In this document: positions 53,077-63,319 of the stretch, one piece after another | How the letters are laid out: each line of letters begins with the position of its first letter | How positions within the stretch are numbered: position 1 is the first letter of the stretch | DNA from: a bacterium | GTDB taxonomy: Bacteria; Planctomycetota; Planctomycetia; Kolteriales; Kolteriaceae | Direction of reading: 5' to 3' | Assembly (NCBI GenBank): GCA_019753235.1 | Contig: JAIELF010000011.1 | Location: 1-64,000, forward strand | Length of the DNA stretch: 64,000 bases | Notes under the pieces: model-generated | The model's input: only the letters and a program-made list of their open reading frames with translations | Database searches by the model: none | Told to the model about the DNA's origin: nothing | Position numbers and translations under genes: made by a program

Positions 53077-53734
53077 CAATGCTCCTCCCTGAGGCCGGCC
53101 TTCGTTGATCCAATTCTACCGATCGGCCGCCGTCTTCGCGCCTCGTTTCCTCACCCCTTTCGCATCAGCAATATCGATCAGAGCTGTTTACCCTACCTAG
53201 TAAGCGATCCGGTGTTCTTCGTCGACGAAAGAGAGGGGCTCCTGGGGAATGAGAGAAGTTTGTGCCGGAGGTTCCACGCTTTGGCACGCTCTCTGCAAAT
53301 AGACGGACGGTTCCCCTTCACCCCCCTCCCTAAATACTCCCGACCCAAGAAAGGTAACCCGCAGCCAGGGAGGGGGGCCCCCCCTTTTTCAACGAGTTCC
53401 CGTTGCGATTGCTCGTTTTGCTTGTTCCCACCAATTGCTCTTTGCAACACGCCGACCCCAAAAAATCATCCGAGAGAAAAGGTCGGCCCCGTTCAGACTC
53501 GATGCCAAGGTCATCTGCCGACTCTTTGCGCGTGGATGCAACATTGCTGCGCGGAAGCCGGGTCGGCTGCGGAAGCTGGAGTATGCCCCGAGACACGGGT
53601 TTGTCGATCGTCGGCCAAAGAGTCTGGTCCCCGTTTGCGCAGAACCGAAGACAAACGCTCAAGCGAATTGACCCTCATGACCGATCCACTTAGCATAACC
53701 GTTCACAAAGTTGGTAGACCAGGCTGACTTTGAC
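53077..53734. other. Long intergenic region before tRNA-Cys
   Basis: 658 bases without a supported gene. Open frames exist on both strands but overlap one another and lack ribosome sites. The only striking element is a perfect GGGGGGCCCCCC palindrome at 53372-53383 followed by T5. It could contain a small RNA, but I cannot show one. Confidence 0.4.
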
Positions 53735-53806
53735 GGCGCCGTAGCCAAGCGGTAAGGCAGCGGATTGCAAATCCGCTATTCCCCGGTTCGAATCCGGGCG
53801 GCGCCT
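53735..53806 (+). tRNA. tRNA-Cys (anticodon GCA)
   Basis: The 72-base gene folds into a full cloverleaf: acceptor GGCGCCG pairs with CGGCGCC at the end, D arm GCC/GGC, anticodon stem GCGGA/TCCGC around TTGCAAA (anticodon GCA), and T arm CCCGG/CCGGG with TTCGAAT. The discriminator base is T, as expected for tRNA-Cys. The CCA end is not encoded. A minus-strand open frame over it is a tRNA shadow. Confidence 0.97.
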
Positions 53807-54018
53807 CTCCATTCCCTCGCCCAACAACGGCGGCCGTTCGCGGGCTTGCCTTCGTGATGGCTCTTTCCTTTTCCGACGATCGAAATCGGACTCAATGAGC
53901 CGCAAGCAACGCACAAAGAAACTCTTACTGATCCCGACGTCCCGTTTTGACCGGAGTAGTATCCGTTTCTACGTGCACATATCGAGAGAAGGAGTCCGAG
54001 AGCAAGTAGGAGAGATTG

Positions 54019-54642
54019 ATGATTCCTCTGGACGGTGTTTCGCCCGAGAAATCCCAATCGTCGAACATTCAGAATGCCGTCAGCAACACTTCGGACCAGC
54101 AAGGTTCCACTGCACCTCAAAGGGTCAGACCTGTCGGCGTCACCCTCTTCGCTTTCTTGTTTGGCACCTCGGGCGTCGGTTGGTTGTTTGTGATGACTTT
54201 GTTTGTGTCGAAAGTCGACAAGTTCGAGGCGGCGGGAGAGCAAATAGGCATTCCCGCCTGGGCGGTGTTCGTAGGCATTCTATTTGTCGCGTTCCTGTAC
54301 ATTTCAGCAGCGATCGGAGCGTGGAAAGGGACGCTGTGGGGCTGGTGGATCACCGTCTTCGCCCTTGTGTACTCGATCGTTCGTGACCTATCGAGGATCA
54401 TCACTCTGCAATACTTGTCAGCCCAATTGGATGGGGATAACGATCGATTCAGTAAAGGCGTGGTCACAATCACGGTCCGAATTCTGTTGACGATCTTGAT
54501 CATCGCTTACTTCCAGCGGCGCCATGTGCTTCAATACTTTGGGCTGCAAAACCGGAGCATGTTCTGGGCGATCCCGCGCCTTGCCTCTGTCGCTCTTGGA
54601 GTCGCGATTGTGTTGGCCCTACAGATTGCGTTCTTCGGTTAG
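54019..54642 (+). CDS. Four-helix membrane protein of unknown function
   Basis: The 207-residue protein has a polar Ser/Gln-rich start and then about four membrane helices (GVTLFAFLFGTSGVGWLFVM, AVFVGILFVAFLYISAAIGAW, WWITVFALVYSIVRDL, ITVRILLTILIIAYF) and a further one at the end (LASVALGVAIVLALQIAF). No recognised motif. AGGAGAG lies four bases before the ATG at 54019. It stands alone between tRNA-Cys and acs. Confidence 0.72.
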   Translation: MIPLDGVSPEKSQSSNIQNAVSNTSDQQGSTAPQRVRPVGVTLFAFLFGTSGVGWLFVMTLFVSKVDKFEAAGEQIGIPAWAVFVGILFVAFLYISAAIGAWKGTLWGWWITVFALVYSIVRDLSRIITLQYLSAQLDGDNDRFSKGVVTITVRILLTILIIAYFQRRHVLQYFGLQNRSMFWAIPRLASVALGVAIVLALQIAFFG

Positions 54643-54967
54643 GGTTCTGGCCGGAACTGTTAATGCTCGCGCAGGAAAAGACGCTGACCAGGAGATCAAC
54701 GGGGCCGATTCCCAAGAGGCCCTGGGCGGCCGCAGGCCGGCGGCGTCGTGACGAACAGGGCAGAGAATGGAGCGAGCGGATGCGGTGCTGAGGACGATCC
54801 GTTGCGAGTAGGGCGGTTATCTGAGGGGAAACCGATGTTCTTCTCATTCGCTTGAGATAGGCTCGCGTAACAACTAAAATTGCCCCTTACCGATCGATGC
54901 AGATCGTAAAGGGGGGGGCTGTTCGATGACGGCGTGCCCACCCACGGGTTAGGAAGAAGGTGGGGCT
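54643..54967. other. Intergenic region upstream of acs
   Basis: 325 bases that hold no gene but include the hairpin at 54883-54914. The acs promoter and 5' leader should be here. Confidence 0.4.
54883..54914 (+). promoter_or_regulatory. Hairpin in the acs leader
   Basis: CCCCTTAC-C-GATC and GATC-GTAA-A-GGGG form a 12-base-pair stem with two single-base bulges and a GATGCA loop. It ends 53 bases before the acs ATG. On the minus strand it is followed by a short T-run, so it could also stop antisense transcription. The function is inferred only. Confidence 0.4.
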
Positions 54968-56926
54968 ATGTCGAACGATCAGAAGATCACCAGCGTCCTC
55001 AAAGAAAGCCGACTCTTCGATCCGCCGGCCGAGTTCGCTTCACAAGCACACATCGCCAATATTCAGACTTACGAAGAGACTTGGCGGCGAGCACAAGAGG
55101 ACCCGGTCGGCTTCTGGGGCGAGCAGGCCCGGAATCATCTGGAATGGTTCGAACCCTTTCAGCAAGTCCTTACCGGCCAAGCTCCCCATTATCAATGGTT
55201 CGACGGTGGGAAGATCAACGCCAGTTACAATTGCCTTGATCGCCATGTACGAACATGGCGAAAGAACAAGGCCGCCATTCTGTGGGAAGGGGAGCCAGGC
55301 GATACGCGCGTGTTGACCTACGGCGATCTCTTTCGCGAAGTCGGCAAGTTTGCTAATGCTCTGAAAAAGCTTGGGATCCAAAAGGGTGATCGGATCACGA
55401 TCTACATGCCGATGGTTCCGGAATTGGTGATCGCAGTGTTGGCTTGTGCTCGGATCGGCGCGATGCACAGTGTGGTCTTCGGCGGCTTTTCTGCCGAGGC
55501 GGTGGCCGACCGAAACAACGACGCGCAGGCGAAACTCGTCATCACGGCCGATGGGGGCTGGCGACGGGGAAAGATCGTCCCCCTGAAAGAAAACGTTGAC
55601 GCCGCTCTCGCGAAATCCCTTACCGTGAAACAGACGGTGGTCCTACGTCGCACCGGGCAAAAGATCTCGATGGTCCCTGGCCGAGATCATTGGTGGCATG
55701 AACTGGTTCCATTTCTCCCGGCGGATTGTCCGGCCGAGCCCATGGAGAGTGAAGACCCTCTGTTTCTGCTTTACACGTCCGGCAGCACGGGCAAGCCCAA
55801 AGGGATATTGCACACCACCGCGGGCTATCTGCTGGGGGCAACCTACTCGGCCAAGTATGTCTTTGACATGAAGGAAGAAGATACGTTCTGGTGCACGGCC
55901 GACGTGGGTTGGGTGACTGGTCACAGCTATGTCGTGTACGGACCTCTCTCGAACGGCATGACGCAGGTGATGTACGAGGGGGCTCCGAATTGGCCCGACG
56001 AAGGTCGCTTCTGGCAGATCATCGAAAAGTACAAAGTCAGCACCCTTTACACGGCACCGACCGCCATCCGAGCATTCATGAAATGGGGAGAACAATGGCC
56101 TAGGCGATACGATCTCTCGTCCCTTCGTCTCTTGGGGACCGTGGGAGAGCCCATCAATCCCGAAGCGTGGATGTGGTATCGCGAAGTGATCGGCGGCGGT
56201 CGATGCCCCATCGTCGACACTTGGTGGCAAACAGAAACGGGGAGCATCATGATCTCTCCCCTGCCCGGTGTCACCCCCACGATCCCCGGGACGGCAACTC
56301 GCCCTTTCTTCGGAGTTGTCCCCGAGATCGTCGATTCCGCTGGCCAGCCGGTCCCGACCAACGAGGGCGGTTTGCTCGTCATTAGTCAACCCTGGCCTAG
56401 CATGCTTCGAACCATTTGGGGCGATGACGATCGTTACGTGAAACAGTACTGGAGCCAAGTCCCAGGTAAGTACTTTACCGGCGACGGTGCTCGGCAAGAC
56501 GAGCACGGCAACTTCTGGATTCTGGGCCGAGTAGATGACGTCATCAACGTCTCGGGACATCGCCTTTCGACGATGGAAGTCGAGAGCGCTCTGGTCAGCT
56601 ACGAGGGTGTTGCCGAGGCGGCCGTTGTCGGTCGGCCGGACGATTTGAAGGGAGAAGCGATCACCTGTTTTGTGACACTGGAATCGGGCAAACATCCCAG
56701 CGAGCAACTTCGCAAAGCGCTCGCGCTCCATGTGGTCGAACAGATCGGTGCACTTGCTCGCCCCGACGAAATTCGCTTTACCGATGCCCTTCCCAAAACG
56801 CGATCGGGAAAAATCATGCGTCGGCTGCTTCGCGATGTGGCGGCGGGCAGGCAATCGACGGGCGACACCACCACTCTCGAAGACCTGACGGTCCTCGCAA
56901 AACTTCATGATGGTAAAGAAGAGTAA
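54968..56926 (+). CDS. acs: Acetyl-CoA synthetase
   Basis: The 652-residue AMP-forming enzyme activates acetate to acetyl-CoA. It has the P-loop [64 protein letters not shown] and the C-terminal [13 protein letters not shown] with the Lys that acetylation regulates. Length is standard. GAAGGTGGGG lies ahead of the ATG at 54968. Confidence 0.97.
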   Translation: MSNDQKITSVLKESRLFDPPAEFASQAHIANIQTYEETWRRAQEDPVGFWGEQARNHLEWFEPFQQVLTGQAPHYQWFDGGKINASYNCLDRHVRTWRKNKAAILWEGEPGDTRVLTYGDLFREVGKFANALKKLGIQKGDRITIYMPMVPELVIAVLACARIGAMHSVVFGGFSAEAVADRNNDAQAKLVITADGGWRRGKIVPLKENVDAALAKSLTVKQTVVLRRTGQKISMVPGRDHWWHELVPFLPADCPAEPMESEDPLFLLYTSGSTGKPKGILHTTAGYLLGATYSAKYVFDMKEEDTFWCTADVGWVTGHSYVVYGPLSNGMTQVMYEGAPNWPDEGRFWQIIEKYKVSTLYTAPTAIRAFMKWGEQWPRRYDLSSLRLLGTVGEPINPEAWMWYREVIGGGRCPIVDTWWQTETGSIMISPLPGVTPTIPGTATRPFFGVVPEIVDSAGQPVPTNEGGLLVISQPWPSMLRTIWGDDDRYVKQYWSQVPGKYFTGDGARQDEHGNFWILGRVDDVINVSGHRLSTMEVESALVSYEGVAEAAVVGRPDDLKGEAITCFVTLESGKHPSEQLRKALALHVVEQIGALARPDEIRFTDALPKTRSGKIMRRLLRDVAAGRQSTGDTTTLEDLTVLAKLHDGKEE

Positions 56927-57177
56927 GGGATACGTTCTTTTCTCTCGCATTGAGAGACAACTCTGCGCGCTCGCTGCTTGAACCTGCCGAAGTTTTTTGG
57001 CATGATGTCGCACCTTGGCGCCGGTGAATCTCGCATGGACGCGATCGACGCTCTGTTTGGTCCAGATGGACAATTGAGAGTGCTTCGCAACCTTCTCCCC
57101 AGGCACGCCGAGGGTCGGCCCCCGCTTCCGTTGCCACCTTGCTCGATGAAATTCGTCAACATCAGGGAACAAGATCC

Positions 57178-60100
57178 ATGACACGTAAGCGCCTTGTCGA
57201 GTCGACCCCAGTCCAAATCGTTCGCAAGGACCAAGCGAACTCTTCGCGTCGGGGTTTGCGGTCGCGCAGGCCGTTGGGCCTGGAGATGCTCGAGCAGCGA
57301 ACGGTTCTGGCCAACGACCTTTTCATTGTCCCGGGGGTAGCAGGCGAAACCTATCGTCTCCTATTCGATTGGGTGTCGCGCGAAGCGGCCTTCAAGAATG
57401 AGATTGGTGTTTATCAGATAGACGATGCCCTTGGTCGTGTGGACGGGCTTGATCCTGGGGCGGCCGGCTACAGCGAGGCAGTCGCTCGAAGATCGCTTAA
57501 CATTTTTAAGGATTGCGAAAAGCCGGGCGACAAGAGCGAAATCACCGTCAACGCGGGCCAAAGGCTCGGCTTGATTTTGATCCAGAACGGCAAGATGGGG
57601 GCTTGGCAGCAACAGAATCCCAGCAACCGCGTTGGGGCCGGCCCGGTGGCGTTCTTCTCGTTCGATGCCGCCAATCCGGACCGGTTCGATCACGTTCGCG
57701 CGTCGGCGCTTACCAACAACACGCAGACGTTTTCGTTCGAGGATCAGCTCAACGGCGGTGATCAAGACTACAACGATGCGGTGATCCGAGTCAGCCTGGG
57801 AAGGAAAGATCCGCTTCGCACGCCGGGAACAACATCGCAAACGGTACCGACAACTTTTCTACTGGAATCGCGAAACGACCAACCGCGCGGCGAGGTCGGT
57901 GTGATCGTCGCGGACGATGCCGGCGGTCGAATCGGATCGCTTCTTCCTGGACAAGATGGCTACGTCGGGGCCGCCCTCGCGAGGAGGCAGACACTTTTTA
58001 CGCCGACTCAAAACGGGCCAGCGACACAGTCGGTCAATCTGCCCGCAGCAAGTCACCTGCTCTATTACATCATCGATCAAGGGACCGCGGCAAACTTCCT
58101 TCAGCAGAACCCCGCCAATAGGTTGGGAGCGGGCCCGCTTGCTCTGTTCTCGTCCTTTGCCGCCAGTCCCGATGGAATCGACCACGTCCGATTCCTGTCC
58201 GACAACCGCATCGGCTTCGAGAACAGCACCGACTGCGAAGATAAGGACTTTAACGATGTCGTCGTGACGTTCACGTTCGGCACGCCGATTTCCAATGATG
58301 CACCGCCGACCGTTACCGCTCGCTTAATCAACGACTCGGCGGGCGCCTCGGGGAACAATGCCGACCGGATCACCAACGATCCTTCCACCGAATTGACGGT
58401 CATCGATACCAATGCCCTATCGAGCATTCTCGTGGGGATCGACAATCTCCCCGAAGCATCTTTCGTTAATGTCACCTCTCGCCGAGGAACCGACGGAAAG
58501 ATCTTGCTTGATCGGGCATTCATCAATTCGTTGCCGGGCGGAAGCTCGCTGATCAATCAATTGAGCGAGGGCCCGCACACGATTCGTGTCATTGCGACCG
58601 ATGCCACTAATTTGACGACTCGTTTCAACTTCGATTTCAACTTTGACAGTCTGACGGCCACGCCAACGGCGGCGCTCGACCCGGCATCGGACACGGGTAC
58701 GCCAGGAGACTCGGTGACGAACTTGGCCCAGGTCATCATTCGGGGGACGGCCGAGGCAAACGCACTGGTGAGTATTGTGGGTGGCAACATACAGGCGACC
58801 GCCAACAGTTCCGGAAATTACGTCCTCAATAACGTCCCATTGAATCCAGGGCTGAACGCGCTTGTGATTCGTTCCACAGACATCGCGGGCAACGTCGCCA
58901 ATGTCAACTTGAACGTGACACGAGATTCAGACTTACCCAGCCTGGCCGCCCAGCTCGCCAACGATACCACCGGTCCGGGTGGTACGAATAGCGACCGCAT
59001 CTCCCGTGATCCGACGATCAATGCGACCGCGACCGACAATCGGACGATCACGAGTCTTCGTGCGGCTCTTGACCCCACCACGAACACGACGTTGACCGAT
59101 GTGCTCGCCCAGCTTCAACCGAATGGTTCGCTTGTCTTCACGACGACGCTGCTGAATCAACTCGCGGGAGGAACTCTTTCGCAAGGAGCCCACACGCTTC
59201 GTCTTGTCGCAGGGGATGCAGCGGGCAATTCTCGCACCCTCGATTTCACCTTCACGTTTGACAGCGAGATTGCCAACCCAACGGTAAGCCTCGACCCGGC
59301 ATCAGATACCGGGACGCCAGACGATCGAATCACCACTCTTCCGCTGGTCGTCCTTCGAGGGACCGCATCGCCTGGGTCACTGGTGGAAGTGGTTGGCCAG
59401 TTGATTCAGGCGACAGCCAACGACTCGGGGAACTACATCCTTACCAATGTCGCGCTGACGGCCGGCTCCAATACACTCGACGTTCGTTCCACTGACCGAG
59501 CCGGTAACACTGCGTCCACGAGTCTGGTGGTGACGTTGGATAATGCCCTTCCCGCGATCTCCGCGCAACTCGCCAACGATACCGGAGACTCAACGGAGAC
59601 ACGTGCCGATCGAATCACCAGTGACCCGACGATCAACGCGATCGTGACGGATGTCCCTGCGGTTACCAGTCTGAGGATTGCTCTAGACCCGGTGGGCAAT
59701 GGCACGCTGATCGATGTATTCAACCTGCTTCAGCCTGACGGAACGATCGTTTTTACGCAGGCCCAGCTCAATCAACTTGCGGGGGGGACGCTTTCGCAGG
59801 GGTCTCACACGCTTCGCATCGTGGCGGGCGATCTGGCGGGGAACACTCGTTCAGTCGATTTCACTTTCACGTTCGATAGCCAGATCGTCAAGCCAACCGG
59901 CTCGCTGGATCCATCGTTCGATTCGGGCACGATCGGTGACGGCATCACGAACTTCTCCCCGGTCACCATTCGGGGAACCGCAGAGCCAGGGAGCCTAGTC
60001 TTCATCACCGGCCTGACGAATCCGGTGCTGACCGATGGTTTGGGTAATTATGTCGCCAATGGTGTGCCGCTTGCTAGTGGCCTTAATACTCTTGTGATTC

Positions 60101-63100
60101 GTTCGACCGACGGGGCCGGCAACACCGATTCGATCAATCTCGAGATCATCCGCGATTCGGTTCGCCCGTCGATCTTGGCCGCCCTGGCTAACGATACCTT
60201 CGGAGCCAACGGCACCAACGCCGATCGCATCACCAGCGACCCGACCATCAATGCTACCATCACCGACAATCGCGCCGTAACGGACCTGCGAGCCGCCATC
60301 GATCCGGATAACAACACAACGCTCACGAGTCTCCTGTCACAGCTTCAACCCGACGGCACCATTGTCTTCACGACGTCGCTCTTGAATCAATTGGCGGGCG
60401 GTACTCTGTTGCAGGGGCCTCATACGCTGACGATTTTCGCACGCGATGCCGCCAACAATTTCGATCGCGTCGACTTCACCTTCACCTTCGACTCCGTCAC
60501 CACGACACCGACGATCGGGATCGATCCGAACTTCGATACTGGCCAAAAGGGCGACCTGCAAACAGCGATCACGCCGATCATTCTCATCGGCTCGGCAGAA
60601 CCCTTGTCACTGGTCAGTTTGGTGGGAATGTCGCGCACCACGAGCGCCTCGGCCAATGGTGAATTCTCGTTTGACAACATCACCTTGACCGTGGGGAACA
60701 ATCCGTTCATCGTCCGCTCGACCGACCTCGCGGGGAACGTCGCCCAGCAAGCCGTCAACGTCGTCGGGCTGCCGGCCCTTGGGGATATCGAGCTTCCAAC
60801 GGTGTCGGCACAGCTCGTCAATGACACGGCCGGCCCGAGCGGAAGCAGCACCGACAAGATAACCAGCGACCCGCGGATTCTCGTACAAGCGGCCGACAAC
60901 ACGGGCATCGTCAGCCTGTTGGTCGGTCTCGACAATCAAACACTTAATCAGTACCAGCAAATCGCATCTCAACTCTCCAGCGGCTCGGTGACTCTGTCGG
61001 CCGAGTTCCTGAATCAATTGGCGGGAGGAACACTTTCGCAGGGCCCGCATGTGCTGCGATTGATTGCCGCAGACGGTGCCGACAACAGCCGATCGCTGAA
61101 CTTCAGCTTTACTTTCGATTCCGTCCCCCCATCTTTGGTGGCAGGCTTGGCCCAGGACACCGCGGGTCCTGGCGGCACCACCAGCGACAGTATCACCAGC
61201 AACCCAACGATCAACGCCAGCTTTACCGACGACGTTGGAATCAGCGCGGCGCTGGCATCGCTTGATGGCGGGTTGGCAATCGACGTCAAGAATCTGCTGC
61301 AACCGGATGGGACGATCGTCTTCACTCGCGCCCTGCTCGATCAACTCGCCGGTGGAACACTTTCGCAAGGATCGCACACGCTTCAATTGGTAGGAACAGA
61401 TCAAGCATCGAATAGCAATTCCGTTTCGCTAACGTTCACCTTCGATTCTGTGACGCTGACGCCCACGGCAGAATTGCCCGCAGCGTTCGACAGCGGAACG
61501 CAGGGCGATCTCATTACGAATCAATTGACAGTCTCGATCACTGGTAACGCCGAACCGGGTGCGACCGTCAGTATTGTTGGGACCGGCCTCTCGGCCGTTG
61601 CCAATGGCACCGGCAATTACACATTGACCAACATCGCGCTCATTGAAGGGAACAACCTGCTCACCGTTCGTTCCACCGATTCAGCAGGGAACTCGGCTCA
61701 GACAGATATCACCATCGTCCGCGACTCACAAGGTCCGTCGGCGGTGGTTGGTCTTTCGAATGACACGGCCGGTCCTGGCGGAACAAACATCGATGGATTG
61801 AGCAGCGACCCTACCATCACCGGTACGTTTACCGATAGCACGTCGATTTCGAGTATTCGTGTCGGCCTCGATACCATGGCCGTCGATCAGTATCTCGAAC
61901 TTATTGGACAGTTGACCTCAGGCGGTGCTCTCACCGTCACGCCAGCGATCCTTAATCAACTGGCCGGTGGAACGCTGGCCCAGGGACCCCATCTGACAAA
62001 ATTCATCGTTCGTGATGTCGCTGGGAATCAGACCAACCGAGATCTAGCTTTCGCGTTCGATTCCGTCCTGGCCAACCCAAATCTGTCGCTGGACCGAGCG
62101 TCAGATGGTGGCGTGGTCGGCGACAACGTCACGAACTCGGCGACCATCACGATCAACGGAACGGCCGACCCCAATACGCAAGTGAGACTGATTCAAACGG
62201 GTGAGACGAGGGATGTCGGCAATGACGGAATCTTTTCGTTTACCAATGTCCCCTTGAGCCTCGACAATGATGGGAAGAATCCCCTGATCGTTGAAGTCCG
62301 CGATCGTGCCGGCAATCTTTCGAGCCGGGGAATCGAGATCATTCGTCAAAATACCGCCCCCACCCTGGTGGCGCCGATTGCCAATATCAACCGAGGGCCG
62401 GGGTCAGGCTCCACGCCGACGCAGATTGCCGTCGACCTGGCGGACAACTTCTTTGACAACGACATCAACAATAGCCTCGTCCGCTTCAACACGAACGAGG
62501 GGAGTTTCGACATGGAACTCTTCGACGCCCAGGCAGGCCGAACCGTGGCGAACTTCCTCAACTATGTCGAGCGAGGCGCCTACACCAACTCGTTCTTCCA
62601 TCGCCGACCGAACCCGATCTTTGTGCTGCAAGGGGGCGGCTTCCGCCTCGATGGCACCGCGCCGTCGGCCAGTGTCGCCCCCGTGGCAGCTGACCCGCCG
62701 GTTCGAAATCAGTTTGGTCCGTCGAATCTTGCGGGGACCGTGGCGATGGCCAAGCTCGGCACCGATCCCAATAGCGCGACCAATCAGTTCTTTGTGAACC
62801 TGGTCGACAACGTATCGCTGGACACCAATAACGGTGGCTTCTCTGTCTTCGGAAGGATCGTTCCAGAGACGCAGCCCACGATCAACAACCTTGTGGCCAT
62901 CCCGATTTCGAACCGAGGAACCCCGTTCAACGAGATTCCGCTCCGTAATTTCCCGTCCAACGGAACAGGGAGTCAGTTGACGCCCGCCAATCTGGCATTC
63001 GTCAACTCCGTCGACGTTGTTCGGCAAGTTGAGAAGCTGACCTACACCGCGAGTGTGGAGTCGACCACCAACGCGAATCTATTCACGCTGACAACGAACA

Positions 63101-63216
63101 ATCGACTGATTATCGCTCTCAACCCAGGGCAAACTGGGACCGCCACGATTCGCGTGACGGCGACCGACAGAGCGGGAGCTTCGGTCTCCAATACGTTTAC
63201 GGTGACGATCGCTTAA
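57178..63216 (+). CDS. Giant secreted protein: DUF4114 x2, Ig-like repeats, cyclophilin domain
   Basis: The 2,012-residue protein starts with the planctomycete export motif RRPLGLEMLEQRTVLAND. Two DUF4114 domains follow (about 62-210 and 226-368, each ending in a GDQDYNDAVI/DKDFNDVVV type motif). Seven repeat units then run to about residue 1725, each beginning near LANDTxGPGGT, with FTFDS at the end of the first half and GTAEPG and RSTDxAGN in the second. Residues about 1767-1915 are a cyclophilin-type prolyl isomerase (FFHRRPNPIFVLQGGGF, ATNQFFVNL, FGRIVPE), then a final cadherin-like domain. It is probably a cell-surface or adhesive protein. The ATG at 57178 follows AGGGA. Confidence 0.88.
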   Translation: MTRKRLVESTPVQIVRKDQANSSRRGLRSRRPLGLEMLEQRTVLANDLFIVPGVAGETYRLLFDWVSREAAFKNEIGVYQIDDALGRVDGLDPGAAGYSEAVARRSLNIFKDCEKPGDKSEITVNAGQRLGLILIQNGKMGAWQQQNPSNRVGAGPVAFFSFDAANPDRFDHVRASALTNNTQTFSFEDQLNGGDQDYNDAVIRVSLGRKDPLRTPGTTSQTVPTTFLLESRNDQPRGEVGVIVADDAGGRIGSLLPGQDGYVGAALARRQTLFTPTQNGPATQSVNLPAASHLLYYIIDQGTAANFLQQNPANRLGAGPLALFSSFAASPDGIDHVRFLSDNRIGFENSTDCEDKDFNDVVVTFTFGTPISNDAPPTVTARLINDSAGASGNNADRITNDPSTELTVIDTNALSSILVGIDNLPEASFVNVTSRRGTDGKILLDRAFINSLPGGSSLINQLSEGPHTIRVIATDATNLTTRFNFDFNFDSLTATPTAALDPASDTGTPGDSVTNLAQVIIRGTAEANALVSIVGGNIQATANSSGNYVLNNVPLNPGLNALVIRSTDIAGNVANVNLNVTRDSDLPSLAAQLANDTTGPGGTNSDRISRDPTINATATDNRTITSLRAALDPTTNTTLTDVLAQLQPNGSLVFTTTLLNQLAGGTLSQGAHTLRLVAGDAAGNSRTLDFTFTFDSEIANPTVSLDPASDTGTPDDRITTLPLVVLRGTASPGSLVEVVGQLIQATANDSGNYILTNVALTAGSNTLDVRSTDRAGNTASTSLVVTLDNALPAISAQLANDTGDSTETRADRITSDPTINAIVTDVPAVTSLRIALDPVGNGTLIDVFNLLQPDGTIVFTQAQLNQLAGGTLSQGSHTLRIVAGDLAGNTRSVDFTFTFDSQIVKPTGSLDPSFDSGTIGDGITNFSPVTIRGTAEPGSLVFITGLTNPVLTDGLGNYVANGVPLASGLNTLVIRSTDGAGNTDSINLEIIRDSVRPSILAALANDTFGANGTNADRITSDPTINATITDNRAVTDLRAAIDPDNNTTLTSLLSQLQPDGTIVFTTSLLNQLAGGTLLQGPHTLTIFARDAANNFDRVDFTFTFDSVTTTPTIGIDPNFDTGQKGDLQTAITPIILIGSAEPLSLVSLVGMSRTTSASANGEFSFDNITLTVGNNPFIVRSTDLAGNVAQQAVNVVGLPALGDIELPTVSAQLVNDTAGPSGSSTDKITSDPRILVQAADNTGIVSLLVGLDNQTLNQYQQIASQLSSGSVTLSAEFLNQLAGGTLSQGPHVLRLIAADGADNSRSLNFSFTFDSVPPSLVAGLAQDTAGPGGTTSDSITSNPTINASFTDDVGISAALASLDGGLAIDVKNLLQPDGTIVFTRALLDQLAGGTLSQGSHTLQLVGTDQASNSNSVSLTFTFDSVTLTPTAELPAAFDSGTQGDLITNQLTVSITGNAEPGATVSIVGTGLSAVANGTGNYTLTNIALIEGNNLLTVRSTDSAGNSAQTDITIVRDSQGPSAVVGLSNDTAGPGGTNIDGLSSDPTITGTFTDSTSISSIRVGLDTMAVDQYLELIGQLTSGGALTVTPAILNQLAGGTLAQGPHLTKFIVRDVAGNQTNRDLAFAFDSVLANPNLSLDRASDGGVVGDNVTNSATITINGTADPNTQVRLIQTGETRDVGNDGIFSFTNVPLSLDNDGKNPLIVEVRDRAGNLSSRGIEIIRQNTAPTLVAPIANINRGPGSGSTPTQIAVDLADNFFDNDINNSLVRFNTNEGSFDMELFDAQAGRTVANFLNYVERGAYTNSFFHRRPNPIFVLQGGGFRLDGTAPSASVAPVAADPPVRNQFGPSNLAGTVAMAKLGTDPNSATNQFFVNLVDNVSLDTNNGGFSVFGRIVPETQPTINNLVAIPISNRGTPFNEIPLRNFPSNGTGSQLTPANLAFVNSVDVVRQVEKLTYTASVESTTNANLFTLTTNNRLIIALNPGQTGTATIRVTATDRAGASVSNTFTVTIA
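58318..62080 (+). repeat. Array of about seven Ig-like repeat units in the giant gene
   Basis: Units begin near 58318, 58948, 59563, 60180, 60806, 61141 and 61747. Spacing is about 600-630 bases except the fifth unit, about 335 bases, which lacks the second (GTAEPG) half. The DNA is similar but not identical between units, so the array is not a recent expansion. Confidence 0.8.
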
Positions 63217-63319
63217 GTTAGGGCGATTCGGCCATCAAAGGAAGTCCGTACGCCGATGATCGGAGTACAGGATCTTCGCTCGGTATTGCCTAGCCGAACT
63301 CGTCGCACAGACGGGTTAG

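Noticed and set aside
53330-53662. Possible 110-residue gene on minus strand in the gap before tRNA-Cys
   Set aside because: No ribosome site, overlaps other frames, composition not protein-like.
53690-53914. Minus-strand frame with RRPDSNRGIADLQSAALPLGYG
   Set aside because: It is the antisense translation of tRNA-Cys, a well-known annotation artefact.
55643-57184. 513-codon open frame on the minus strand
   Set aside because: It lies antisense to acs, whose protein is fully conserved, and it shows no family motif.
60607-61404. Minus-strand frames in the giant gene
   Set aside because: Repeats of the plus-strand gene create long shadow frames; none has a motif.
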